Origin: Pyrinomonadaceae bacterium
GTDB taxonomy: Bacteria; Acidobacteriota; Blastocatellia; Pyrinomonadales; Pyrinomonadaceae
Direction: 5' to 3'
DNA length: 64,000 nucleotides
Assembly (NCBI GenBank): GCA_019694395.1
Contig: JAIBCC010000014.1
Coordinates: forward strand, 1 to 64,000
Below are positions 9,780-16,425 of this stretch, piece by piece. Below the pieces are notes generated by a model. That model saw only the letters and a list, made by a program, of their open reading frames with translations, had not been told where the DNA came from and searched no databases. The position numbers were made by a program, and so were the translations under genes. Each line of letters begins with the position of its first letter. Position 1 is the stretch's first letter.

Positions 9780-9968
9780 ATGCAGGACTACACATATCCA
9801 AGTGTTTATTTATCGTATCTTTTCTTCTTTCTTTCTTCGATAGGAGCGGTTTACTTTTTTATGCGCTCTTACAAATCAGGTTACTGGGGCGAAAAAGGAG
9901 AAGAGGCTAAATATCGAATGTTGAATGATGACGAGAGTGATCATTCGGAAACAGAGCTAAAAAGTTAG
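9780..9968 (+). CDS. small single-helix membrane protein of the cbb3 cluster (CcoQ-like position)
   Basis: A 62-residue protein with one membrane helix (about 9-28), then a conserved-looking SGYWGEKGEEAKYRMLNDD cytoplasmic tail. It sits directly after ccoO, where CcoQ is encoded in other bacteria, but the sequence is not a clear match to CcoQ. It probably stabilises or helps assemble the oxidase. There is no ribosome-binding site because a palindromic repeat ends just upstream. Confidence 0.55.
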   Translation: MQDYTYPSVYLSYLFFFLSSIGAVYFFMRSYKSGYWGEKGEEAKYRMLNDDESDHSETELKS

Positions 9969-9981
9969 TTCTGAAAATATG

Positions 9982-10007
9982 CCGATTTGAGAAATTAAAT
10001 CGGTTTT
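9982..10007 (+). terminator. Rho-independent terminator after the ccoNO segment
   Basis: CCGATTT (9982-9988) pairs exactly with AAATCGG (9997-10003), followed by TTTT. The stem is short and AT-rich, so it is probably partial. It lies 14 nt after the stop of the small ccoQ-position gene. Confidence 0.5.
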
Positions 10008-10013
10008 GGTAAT

Positions 10014-10076
10014 CCCCGTCAGATTCAATTTAACTGTTCAGGGGAGTTAAAGGATAAATTTGACGGGGTTTCTTTT
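10014..10076 (+). terminator. second hairpin with T-tract upstream of the barrel-like gene
   Basis: CCCCGTC (10014-10020) pairs with GACGGGG (10062-10068). The stem can extend through AGATT and AAATT, and TTTCTTTT follows. It is the stronger of two consecutive terminator-like hairpins, so the downstream gene may need its own promoter or readthrough. Confidence 0.6.
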
Positions 10077-10094
10077 AGAAAAAATGAGGTAGAA

Positions 10095-11000
10095 ATGAAA
10101 AATCAAAAAAGAAACAATCATCCAATTTACAAACCTGTCCTGAGCACATTTTTCATACTTATTCTGGGTGTGCTGGCTTTATCCGCAGTTTCAAATACTT
10201 ATGGACAGGGGCTTAATTGGGAAGGTCAAACAGGGGCATTTATCACCCCGTTTGCATATACGAGTCAATCAGATAAGGACAAAGTAGGAAAACCGCAGGT
10301 TGCTTTCCACTATTTATATGGGGGAGATGTGCTTGGAAGTCATTTTCAGGCATCTGTCACAGTTGGAATGCTCAATCGGGCAGAATTCGGTTATACACGT
10401 TCTATCGTTTCCGAAGGCAGCTCGACCGCTTTTAGCCCGTTATTCAAAAACGGATTTAACATTTTTCACGGAAAAGTAAATCTGCTTCCCGAAAACTACA
10501 ACAAAAATAAAGCTGTTCCGGCGATTTCGGTCGGTTTTGTCGCCCGCACTCAGGTTAAACGGGTGGGTGGTGTTTTAAATAATCAAAGCACCAACAATGG
10601 CGATATTTATGTAGTTGGAACTAAAACAATTACCGCCAATCCGAAACTTCCGATTTTAATTAATCTCGGTTACAAAGCAACAAACGCTTCTGTTTTTGGT
10701 ATCGCCGGAAATTCTCCGAAATGGGAAGGCAGAGCTTTTGCCGCCGTTGCTGCTGTGATTCCAGCCGGAAAAGGTGCAGTAATTATCGGCTCGGAAGCCG
10801 CTCAACAACCAAAACGTCTCAATGGTTTGCCAAATGCAACCATTCCGACAACTTTAACCTATTTTGTGCGAATCGTTCCGAAAGGCGATGTTCCGTTCAA
10901 TATTGACTTTGGTGTGGCTCAAGCCGTTGGCAAAATCCAACCCGGCGTTGATTTGAAGGCGCGGCATCAATTTGCGATGGGAATGTCTTATCGCTTTTAA
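10095..11000 (+). CDS. exported outer-membrane-like protein, function unknown
   Basis: A 301-residue protein with a signal peptide (hydrophobic about 17-33, ending near NTYGQ) and alternating short hydrophobic stretches. It ends in MGMSYRF, a terminal aromatic as in beta-barrel outer-membrane proteins. It begins its mature part with LNWEGQTGAFITPFAYT. I do not recognise a characterised family. It lies inside the respiratory island between ccoO and later accessory genes and has a GAGGT ribosome-binding site. A link to respiration is only by position. Confidence 0.6.
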   Translation: MKNQKRNNHPIYKPVLSTFFILILGVLALSAVSNTYGQGLNWEGQTGAFITPFAYTSQSDKDKVGKPQVAFHYLYGGDVLGSHFQASVTVGMLNRAEFGYTRSIVSEGSSTAFSPLFKNGFNIFHGKVNLLPENYNKNKAVPAISVGFVARTQVKRVGGVLNNQSTNNGDIYVVGTKTITANPKLPILINLGYKATNASVFGIAGNSPKWEGRAFAAVAAVIPAGKGAVIIGSEAAQQPKRLNGLPNATIPTTLTYFVRIVPKGDVPFNIDFGVAQAVGKIQPGVDLKARHQFAMGMSYRF

Positions 11001-11007
11001 CCCGAAT

Positions 11008-11041
11008 TTTGGTGACGGAGGTTACATCTTTCGTCACCAAA
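11008..11041. terminator. perfect 10-bp intergenic hairpin
   Basis: TTTGGTGACG (11008-11017) and CGTCACCAAA (11032-11041) are exact complements around a 14-nt loop. There is no long T-tract. It lies between the barrel-like gene and the next small membrane gene and may be a processing site or weak terminator. Confidence 0.5.
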
Positions 11042-11073
11042 TAAAACTTAAAATTTATAGGTAGGAAAAAAAT

Positions 11074-11373
11074 ATGTCAGAAGAAAAAAATGAAGAGTTG
11101 AAAGAATACGCCGACGGTTGGATCACCGAACGAAAAGGCACAGATGCACCGATGTTTTTAAAAGCTGCCTACATTGTCATTACGCTTGGCACTTTGTCTT
11201 ACCTGTTTATGTATATGAATGGCGAAACCGATAACGAAACCAGAGGACCTTTGGTGCAAGCCTTTAACAAAGTTACCGGAACGGCAGACGGATTTATGTA
11301 TTTCGTCATTGCTTTGGCAGTTATTTACGCCATCATTTTGCTGACTTTCGTCTGGGGAAAAACAAAACATTGA
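11074..11373 (+). CDS. small two-helix membrane protein of the respiratory cluster
   Basis: A 99-residue protein with two membrane helices (about 27-46 and 74-94) and a charged N-terminus containing GWITERKGTDAP. The arrangement recalls the N-terminal membrane part of CcoP but has no CxxCH site at all. It might be a CcoP remnant, an oxidase subunit, or unrelated. An AGGTAGG-type ribosome-binding site precedes it. The function is unknown. Confidence 0.55.
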   Translation: MSEEKNEELKEYADGWITERKGTDAPMFLKAAYIVITLGTLSYLFMYMNGETDNETRGPLVQAFNKVTGTADGFMYFVIALAVIYAIILLTFVWGKTKH

Positions 11374-11377
11374 AAAC

Positions 11378-11430
11378 TTGTAAATGGTTAATTGAGACGT
11401 TAGCCAAACCGAACAATTAACAATTAACAA
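11378..11430. repeat. intergenic imperfect palindrome (stop-to-start type)
   Basis: TTGTAAATGGTTAATTG (11378-11394) pairs with CAATTAACAATTAACAA (11414-11430) at 14 of 17 positions. The element starts 4 nt after one stop codon and ends 6 nt before the next ATG. Confidence 0.6.
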
Positions 11431-11436
11431 AATTAT

Positions 11437-13377
11437 ATGAGCGAAGAAAAATTAGAATTTGAACAAGTGGACACAAAAGACGCGGACTACTGGATGAAAA
11501 TGGTCAAGTGTCAGGACGCTTGTCCCGTTCACACCAACGCTTGCGGGTATGTGACGGCAATTGCCGAAGGACGCGATCTCGATGCTTATAAAATCGCCCG
11601 CGCTACTAATCCTTTTGCCTCCATTTGCGGAAGAGTTTGCGGTGCGCCTTGCGAAGCAAATTGCCGACGCGGTTCACTTGATACACCAATCACTATTCGC
11701 GCCTTAAAGCGTTTTGTTAATGAAAAATACGGACCCGAATCAGGCGATTTTACCTATTACAAAGAAGGCTGCAATACCAAAATGCTGCCGCCGGAAAAAA
11801 GCGAAGGTGAAAAAATTGCGGTGGTCGGCGCAGGTGTTGCCGGTTTGACCGTTGCTCATGATTTGGTTCAGTTGGGTTATCAGGTCACAGTGTTTGAGGC
11901 TTATGAAAAAGCCGGAGGAATGTTGACGGCAGGTGTCCCAATCTATCGCCTACCGCGAGAACTCGTCCAAGCCGAAATAGATGCAATTTTGTCTATGGGG
12001 GTAGAACTGAAGTGCAATATGAGGCTTGGACGAGACTTTACTATTGCCGATTTACGAAAACAAGGATACAAAGCAATCTTTTTAGGAATCGGCTTACAAA
12101 AGGGACGAAAGATTCCGATTGAAGGCGCAGATTTGCCGCAAGTCTATGACGGGCTTGATTTTCTGCGGGCTTTCAACGAAGGAAAACCGATGGAACTAGG
12201 GAGACGGATAGTTGTTATCGGCGGCGGAAACGTGGCTTACGACGTGGCACGTTCCGCCGTTCGTCCCTCAAAAATTCCGATGGCGGATGCCAAATCAGAT
12301 TTGGAAAGAAGTGAAACAATCGCCTACGATGTTGCCCGTTCTGCCATCAGAATGAGCGGCGACAAAGAAGTTCACCTTGTCTGTCTGGAAAAACGTAATG
12401 AAATGCCTGCCGATGAGATCGAAATCGAAGAAGGCGCGGAAGAAGGAATCAAACTCCACGATGGATGGGGACCGCGTGTTATTTTGAATGAAGAAGGTTA
12501 CGTCACAGGATTGCGAACGGTCAAATGTCTTTCGGTTTTTGACGAAAACGGCAAATTCAGCCCGAAATATGACGAAAATGCAGTTGAAGACATTCCGGCA
12601 GACACGATTTTCTTTGCGATCGGTCAAACTTCCGATTTAACTTTTCTCAAACCGAAAGACGGTGTGGAAGTCGAAAACGGACTTATCAAGATTGATCCCG
12701 AAACTTATCAAACTACTGCGCCCGATGTTTTTGCCTGTGGGGACGTAGCCCACGGACCGCGACTGTTCATTCACGCGATTGCTTCGGCTCAAATTGCCGC
12801 TCGTTCAATGCACGATTATTTGCGCGGAACCCGAACAGATGTGGTTGTCAAAAAGGCTTGGAAATCAGCGGATTACACGATGGTTGACGGTTGGGATCAA
12901 ATGAAGCGCAAATTGCCGCCTGCTTTACACAGCGAATTGCGGGCTTCTTCAAACGAAATTGTCGAAATCAATTACAGTGATGCGGAAGCCAGAAAACAGG
13001 CGGCAAGATGTTTGCGGTGCAATGTCAACACAGTTTTTGATACTTCAATCTGTGTTGCCTGCAACGGCTGCGTTGATGTTTGTCCCGAAAATTTGATCAA
13101 ACTGGTCGGACTTCATCAAGTTCGTTCGGATGCCAAATTGATGCAGATCGCTTCGGATTCTTTAGGCTTAAAAGCTGAAGATTTCAAAGGCTACAGTGAC
13201 GAGGAGTTAGAACAATTAGGCGGATTGATGCTGAAAGACGAATCAACCTGTATCCGTTGTGCGATGTGTGCTTCGCGTTGTCCGACCAATGCGATCACGA
13301 TGAAAAAATTTGAGTTTACGAGAGAGTGCGTAACGATTCACGCTCGTAATCCGAAAATTAAATACCAAACGGTGTAA
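11437..13377 (+). CDS. GltD-like FAD/NAD(P) oxidoreductase fused to a two-cluster ferredoxin domain
   Basis: A 646-residue flavoprotein. The N-terminal Fe-S domain (about 25-90) has CQDACPVHT and CGRVCGAPCEANC. The FAD motif is VVGAGVAGLTVAHDL (about 129-143) and the NAD(P) motif VIGGGNVAYDVAR (about 260-272). The C-terminal ferredoxin part has CVACNGCVDVCPENL and CIRCAMCASRCPT, enough for two 4Fe-4S clusters. The family includes the glutamate synthase small subunit and NfnB/SudA-like enzymes. There is no glutamate synthase large subunit nearby, so it more likely moves electrons between NAD(P)H and ferredoxin or quinone. The NAD(P) loop contains AYDVARSA twice, 29 residues apart, as an internal duplication. 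Confidence 0.85.
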   Translation: MSEEKLEFEQVDTKDADYWMKMVKCQDACPVHTNACGYVTAIAEGRDLDAYKIARATNPFASICGRVCGAPCEANCRRGSLDTPITIRALKRFVNEKYGPESGDFTYYKEGCNTKMLPPEKSEGEKIAVVGAGVAGLTVAHDLVQLGYQVTVFEAYEKAGGMLTAGVPIYRLPRELVQAEIDAILSMGVELKCNMRLGRDFTIADLRKQGYKAIFLGIGLQKGRKIPIEGADLPQVYDGLDFLRAFNEGKPMELGRRIVVIGGGNVAYDVARSAVRPSKIPMADAKSDLERSETIAYDVARSAIRMSGDKEVHLVCLEKRNEMPADEIEIEEGAEEGIKLHDGWGPRVILNEEGYVTGLRTVKCLSVFDENGKFSPKYDENAVEDIPADTIFFAIGQTSDLTFLKPKDGVEVENGLIKIDPETYQTTAPDVFACGDVAHGPRLFIHAIASAQIAARSMHDYLRGTRTDVVVKKAWKSADYTMVDGWDQMKRKLPPALHSELRASSNEIVEINYSDAEARKQAARCLRCNVNTVFDTSICVACNGCVDVCPENLIKLVGLHQVRSDAKLMQIASDSLGLKAEDFKGYSDEELEQLGGLMLKDESTCIRCAMCASRCPTNAITMKKFEFTRECVTIHARNPKIKYQTV

Positions 13378-13389
13378 CCCCCAAAAGAT

Positions 13390-13433
13390 GCGGAAAATTC
13401 TGTATTTAGCTCCTTAATTACCGGATTTTCCGC
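13390..13433 (+). terminator. intergenic hairpin after the flavoprotein gene
   Basis: GCGGAAAAT (13390-13398) and ATTTTCCGC (13425-13433) are exact 9-bp complements. The following CCAAAATTTTG is a poor T-tract. It probably acts as a 3'-end or processing hairpin before the cupin gene. Confidence 0.5.
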
Positions 13434-13453
13434 CCAAAATTTTGATAAAAATT

Positions 13454-13987
13454 ATGACTGACCAAACCGCCATTCAAATTTTAGGAGAACCAAACGGTTT
13501 ACGTTTTTTGACGGAAAAATTTAGTCGTTTGCAAGAAATTCCGTCACTCCCCGATATTTGCGGCTGGTTGGCAGAAGCCGAAATTACCGAAGACGAAATC
13601 CTTCCTTATCGCCATTTTAATTTCGAAAAATACGCCCGTAACCGAATCTTTTCCAATGATTTTGTGGAAATGCTGATCTTAGCCTGGCTTCCCGGACAAG
13701 ACACTTTGATTCACGATCATAACGGTTCACACGGCGTTGTTCGTATTTTTGAAGGAACAATTACCGAAACGAAATATAAATTTGATGAATCGGGGACAAT
13801 CCAAGTCAATGCCAAACAAGCTGTTCCGGCGGGGACGCTGGCGGGTGTTGGCGAGCCTGACATTCACAAACTCGGAAATGAAAGCGATAAAGGAGCAATT
13901 TCGATTCACGTTTATGCACCGCCGCTCAAGGGAATGAATATTTACGAAGTCGGAAGTAGTGAATCGTGGCTTTATCAACCTGAATAG
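13454..13987 (+). CDS. cysteine dioxygenase-like cupin protein
   Basis: The ATG at 13454 (MTDQTAIQI) is preferred to an upstream in-frame TTG at 13442. The 177-residue protein has the cupin metal site HDHNGSHGVVRIFEGTITE (two histidines, then glycine and glutamate) and a later histidine in PDIHKLGN and in SIHVYAPP. This matches the cysteine dioxygenase type I family, which oxidises cysteine or related thiols to sulfinates using Fe(II). Its place in a cbb3 cluster is unusual; it could detoxify thiols or supply sulfite to the neighbouring TauE/DsbD_2-like membrane protein. The substrate is not proven. Confidence 0.75.
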   Translation: MTDQTAIQILGEPNGLRFLTEKFSRLQEIPSLPDICGWLAEAEITEDEILPYRHFNFEKYARNRIFSNDFVEMLILAWLPGQDTLIHDHNGSHGVVRIFEGTITETKYKFDESGTIQVNAKQAVPAGTLAGVGEPDIHKLGNESDKGAISIHVYAPPLKGMNIYEVGSSESWLYQPE

Positions 13988-13993
13988 ATTTTT

Positions 13994-14719
13994 ATGTCAA
14001 CGTGGGAATTTTATTTGATTTTTGTGCTTGGTTTGGTCAGCAGCCTCCATTGCGTCTCGATGTGCGGACCGATTGTGCTTGCCTACAGTCTCCCTCTCGG
14101 TTCTCGAAAATTCTCAGGACAATTGGTCGCACATCTTGCGTATAATTTTGGCAGAATAATAACTTACACCTTTTTAGGAGCTATCGCCGGATTTTTAGGG
14201 ACAACTATCGGGTTTGTCGGGCAGCTTGCCGGAATTGAAAACATTGTAGCGATTGTTGCAGGTGTTTTGATGGTTTTTGCCGGACTGCTAATGTTGGATT
14301 TATTGCCCAGTAAAGGACTGCAAAAATATAATCCGCTGCTTTATACAACAAAATTTTTGAAGCCGTTAGGCAGCAAAATCACCTCTTCAAATATCAGCAG
14401 TAAATTTATGTTGGGGTTGATTTTAGGCTATTTGCCGTGCGGTTTGATCTATGCCGCGCTTTTGAAATCAATGGCGACAGGTTCAATTACGGCGGGTGCA
14501 TTGACCATGACCGCTTTTGGATTAGGGACGGCATTTTCACTTTTGGCAATTGGAATTTTTTCATCTGCTTTTAATCTGAAATTGAGTGGATGGGGAAGCC
14601 GTTTGGCTTCAATTTGCGTTTTGGTTTTAGGTTTATTGTTAGTTTATCGGGGTGTGATGCCTATCACAGCGGCTTATTCCAATAAAGACGAAAATATTCC
14701 TGCCTGTCATAAACAATAG
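13994..14719 (+). CDS. DsbD_2/TauE-SafE-like membrane protein (cbb3-associated copper or sulfite transport)
   Basis: A 241-residue, six-helix membrane protein. SSLHCVSMCGPIVLA (about 16-30) and GYLPCGLIYAALLK (about 149-162) form the cysteine-bearing half-repeats typical of the family annotated as sulfite exporter TauE/SafE or DsbD_2. Such proteins sit in many ccoGHIS-type clusters and are thought to help copper supply to the oxidase. It starts 6 nt after the cupin gene and precedes ccoG, so it is likely in one transcription unit. Confidence 0.78.
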   Translation: MSTWEFYLIFVLGLVSSLHCVSMCGPIVLAYSLPLGSRKFSGQLVAHLAYNFGRIITYTFLGAIAGFLGTTIGFVGQLAGIENIVAIVAGVLMVFAGLLMLDLLPSKGLQKYNPLLYTTKFLKPLGSKITSSNISSKFMLGLILGYLPCGLIYAALLKSMATGSITAGALTMTAFGLGTAFSLLAIGIFSSAFNLKLSGWGSRLASICVLVLGLLLVYRGVMPITAAYSNKDENIPACHKQ

Positions 14720-14755
14720 TCGTATATAGTTATATATGGATGACAAGGGGGATAT

Positions 14756-16132
14756 ATGAATGCAGAAGTAATAATTAAAGAAAATCCAACAATTAACGAT
14801 AAGCCTAAACAAGTAAAAACCAGAAAAAAACTGCCGGTTGTCAATAAAGATTTCAAGCTCGAAAAATACAACTGGCACATTTTACGAAGAGTAATTCACG
14901 TTGTTTGCGTTGCAGTTTTTGTAGCACTTCCGTTCTTTAACATAATGCGGTTTGATATACCGCGACAAAGATTTTATTTTGCCGGATATGAATTTTGGAT
15001 CAATGAATTCGCCATTATTTTCTTTTCGCTCTTGTTTTTGATGTTCATTATCGCGGCAATGTCAATGCTTTACGGCAGAGTTTACTGCGGCTATTTATGT
15101 CCGCAAATGATTTTCAGCGAAGCGGCTTTTAATCTTGAGGAAAAGATCAAAACCTTTATCAATAAAAGGTTTGCCAAGCAAAGTTTGAACGTCAGAGGAT
15201 GGTTAAACCGTATCGCTGTTTACACAATTTTGGGCATTGCCTCGGTTTTTCTGGCGTTCGTTTTTATCTCGTATTTTATTGAGCCGAGAGATTTATTCGG
15301 TCGTTTGATTTCGTTTGACATAGTAACGGCAGGTGGATTTGCCGGAGCAGTCGTTACACTTATAACCTTTGCCGATTTCGCTTTTTTGCGGACAACATTT
15401 TGCAAAACTGTGTGTCCATACGGATATTTGCAGGGAATTCTAGGCGATAACGATACTTTGGTAGTTCATTACCGCGACCCGAAAGAAATTTGCGTTGAAT
15501 GCAATAAATGCGTCCGCGTCTGCCATATGGGAATTGATATTCGCAATTCGCCCTATCAAATCGAATGTATCCATTGCGGCGAATGCGTTGATGCCTGCAA
15601 ATCAATTATGGGCAAATTCGGCGAAGATACGCTCGTGCATTACGCGTGGGGCGAAAAAGGCGAGCTTTTAGGCGATAAAAAAGCACCTTGGTATAAACGA
15701 ATCGGCTTGCGGGATATTAAACGCATCGCTGTTTTTGCCATCATTTTGATTTACGGAACTGCTTTGTTCACAGCCTTTTCGATGCGTCACAGCGTAATGG
15801 TGACAATCGCTCCGAATCGCGCAACGCTTTATCGAAAAGGCGAAGACGGAATGATTTACAACACTTTCCGAATGACCCTGGCGAATCGCGGAAATAAGGA
15901 TTCGACAGTTTCGCTTTCGCTGGATTTACCAAACGGCAAAATTAATTTGCCGAGCAATGAGATTCCGGTCAAAGCGGGCGATTCAATTCAACAGGAATTT
16001 GAAATTTCGGTTCCGGCAAAAAGTTTGGAATTAGAAGTAAATCATTTTGAAATAACGGCTGTAGCAAATCCCGAAAATACTAAAGATACTTTTCAGGAAA
16101 CATTTATTATGCCGGTGGAGACAAAAAAATGA
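14756..16132 (+). CDS. ccoG: CcoG/FixG (RdxA) ferredoxin-type cbb3 assembly protein
   Basis: A 458-residue protein with N-terminal membrane helices (about 43-65, 82-105, 150-175, 185-205). Polyferredoxin motifs CVECNKCVRVCHMGI and CIHCGECVDACK lie at about 249-284. A further helix (about 325-345) precedes a C-terminal immunoglobulin-like domain typical of FixG. CcoG reduces Cu(II) to Cu(I) for cbb3 biogenesis. A strong AAGGGGG ribosome-binding site precedes the ATG. The stop overlaps the next gene as ATGA. Confidence 0.93.
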   Translation: MNAEVIIKENPTINDKPKQVKTRKKLPVVNKDFKLEKYNWHILRRVIHVVCVAVFVALPFFNIMRFDIPRQRFYFAGYEFWINEFAIIFFSLLFLMFIIAAMSMLYGRVYCGYLCPQMIFSEAAFNLEEKIKTFINKRFAKQSLNVRGWLNRIAVYTILGIASVFLAFVFISYFIEPRDLFGRLISFDIVTAGGFAGAVVTLITFADFAFLRTTFCKTVCPYGYLQGILGDNDTLVVHYRDPKEICVECNKCVRVCHMGIDIRNSPYQIECIHCGECVDACKSIMGKFGEDTLVHYAWGEKGELLGDKKAPWYKRIGLRDIKRIAVFAIILIYGTALFTAFSMRHSVMVTIAPNRATLYRKGEDGMIYNTFRMTLANRGNKDSTVSLSLDLPNGKINLPSNEIPVKAGDSIQQEFEISVPAKSLELEVNHFEITAVANPENTKDTFQETFIMPVETKK

Positions 16133-16317
16133 AGAAATTAACAGAATTTTTTAAGGCAAAACAAGGAAAACTTTTGCAAATAGCTTTGGGCGGAATAATG
16201 ATTCTTTTTATTGCGATTATGGTAACGGTTTATTTCGTTGCCAAACAAGCAAATCCGATATTTTTGGATGAAAAAGGCAGACCAATGCAATCGGAAAGCG
16301 GCTCGCATCACTATTAA
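16129..16317 (+). CDS. small membrane protein downstream of ccoG (CcoH position)
   Basis: A 62-residue protein with one helix (about 17-40) and a short tail ending in SGSHHY. It overlaps ccoG by 4 nt, so it is translationally coupled. In other bacteria ccoH lies here, but CcoH is about 150 residues and has a conserved periplasmic domain that is absent. It may be a reduced CcoH or a different small subunit. The His-rich end could bind metal, which is speculation. Confidence 0.5.
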   Translation: MKKLTEFFKAKQGKLLQIALGGIMILFIAIMVTVYFVAKQANPIFLDEKGRPMQSESGSHHY

Positions 16318-16321
16318 AAAA

Positions 16322-16409
16322 TTCACAGTGATAGAGGGGATAAAGGAGATATTTTTAGCTGAATAAAACCTTTAAAAAAATCCCATTACATCCCCTCTAT
16401 CCCTGTGAA
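16322..16409. repeat. intergenic imperfect palindrome (stop-to-start type)
   Basis: TTCACAG (16322-16328) with ATAGAGGGGAT on the left pairs with ATCCCCTCTAT and CTGTGAA (16403-16409) on the right. It begins 4 nt after one stop and ends 16 nt before the ccoI start. It is related in sequence to the element at 2363-2432. Confidence 0.7.
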
Positions 16410-16425
16410 ATAAATTTGAAAAACT

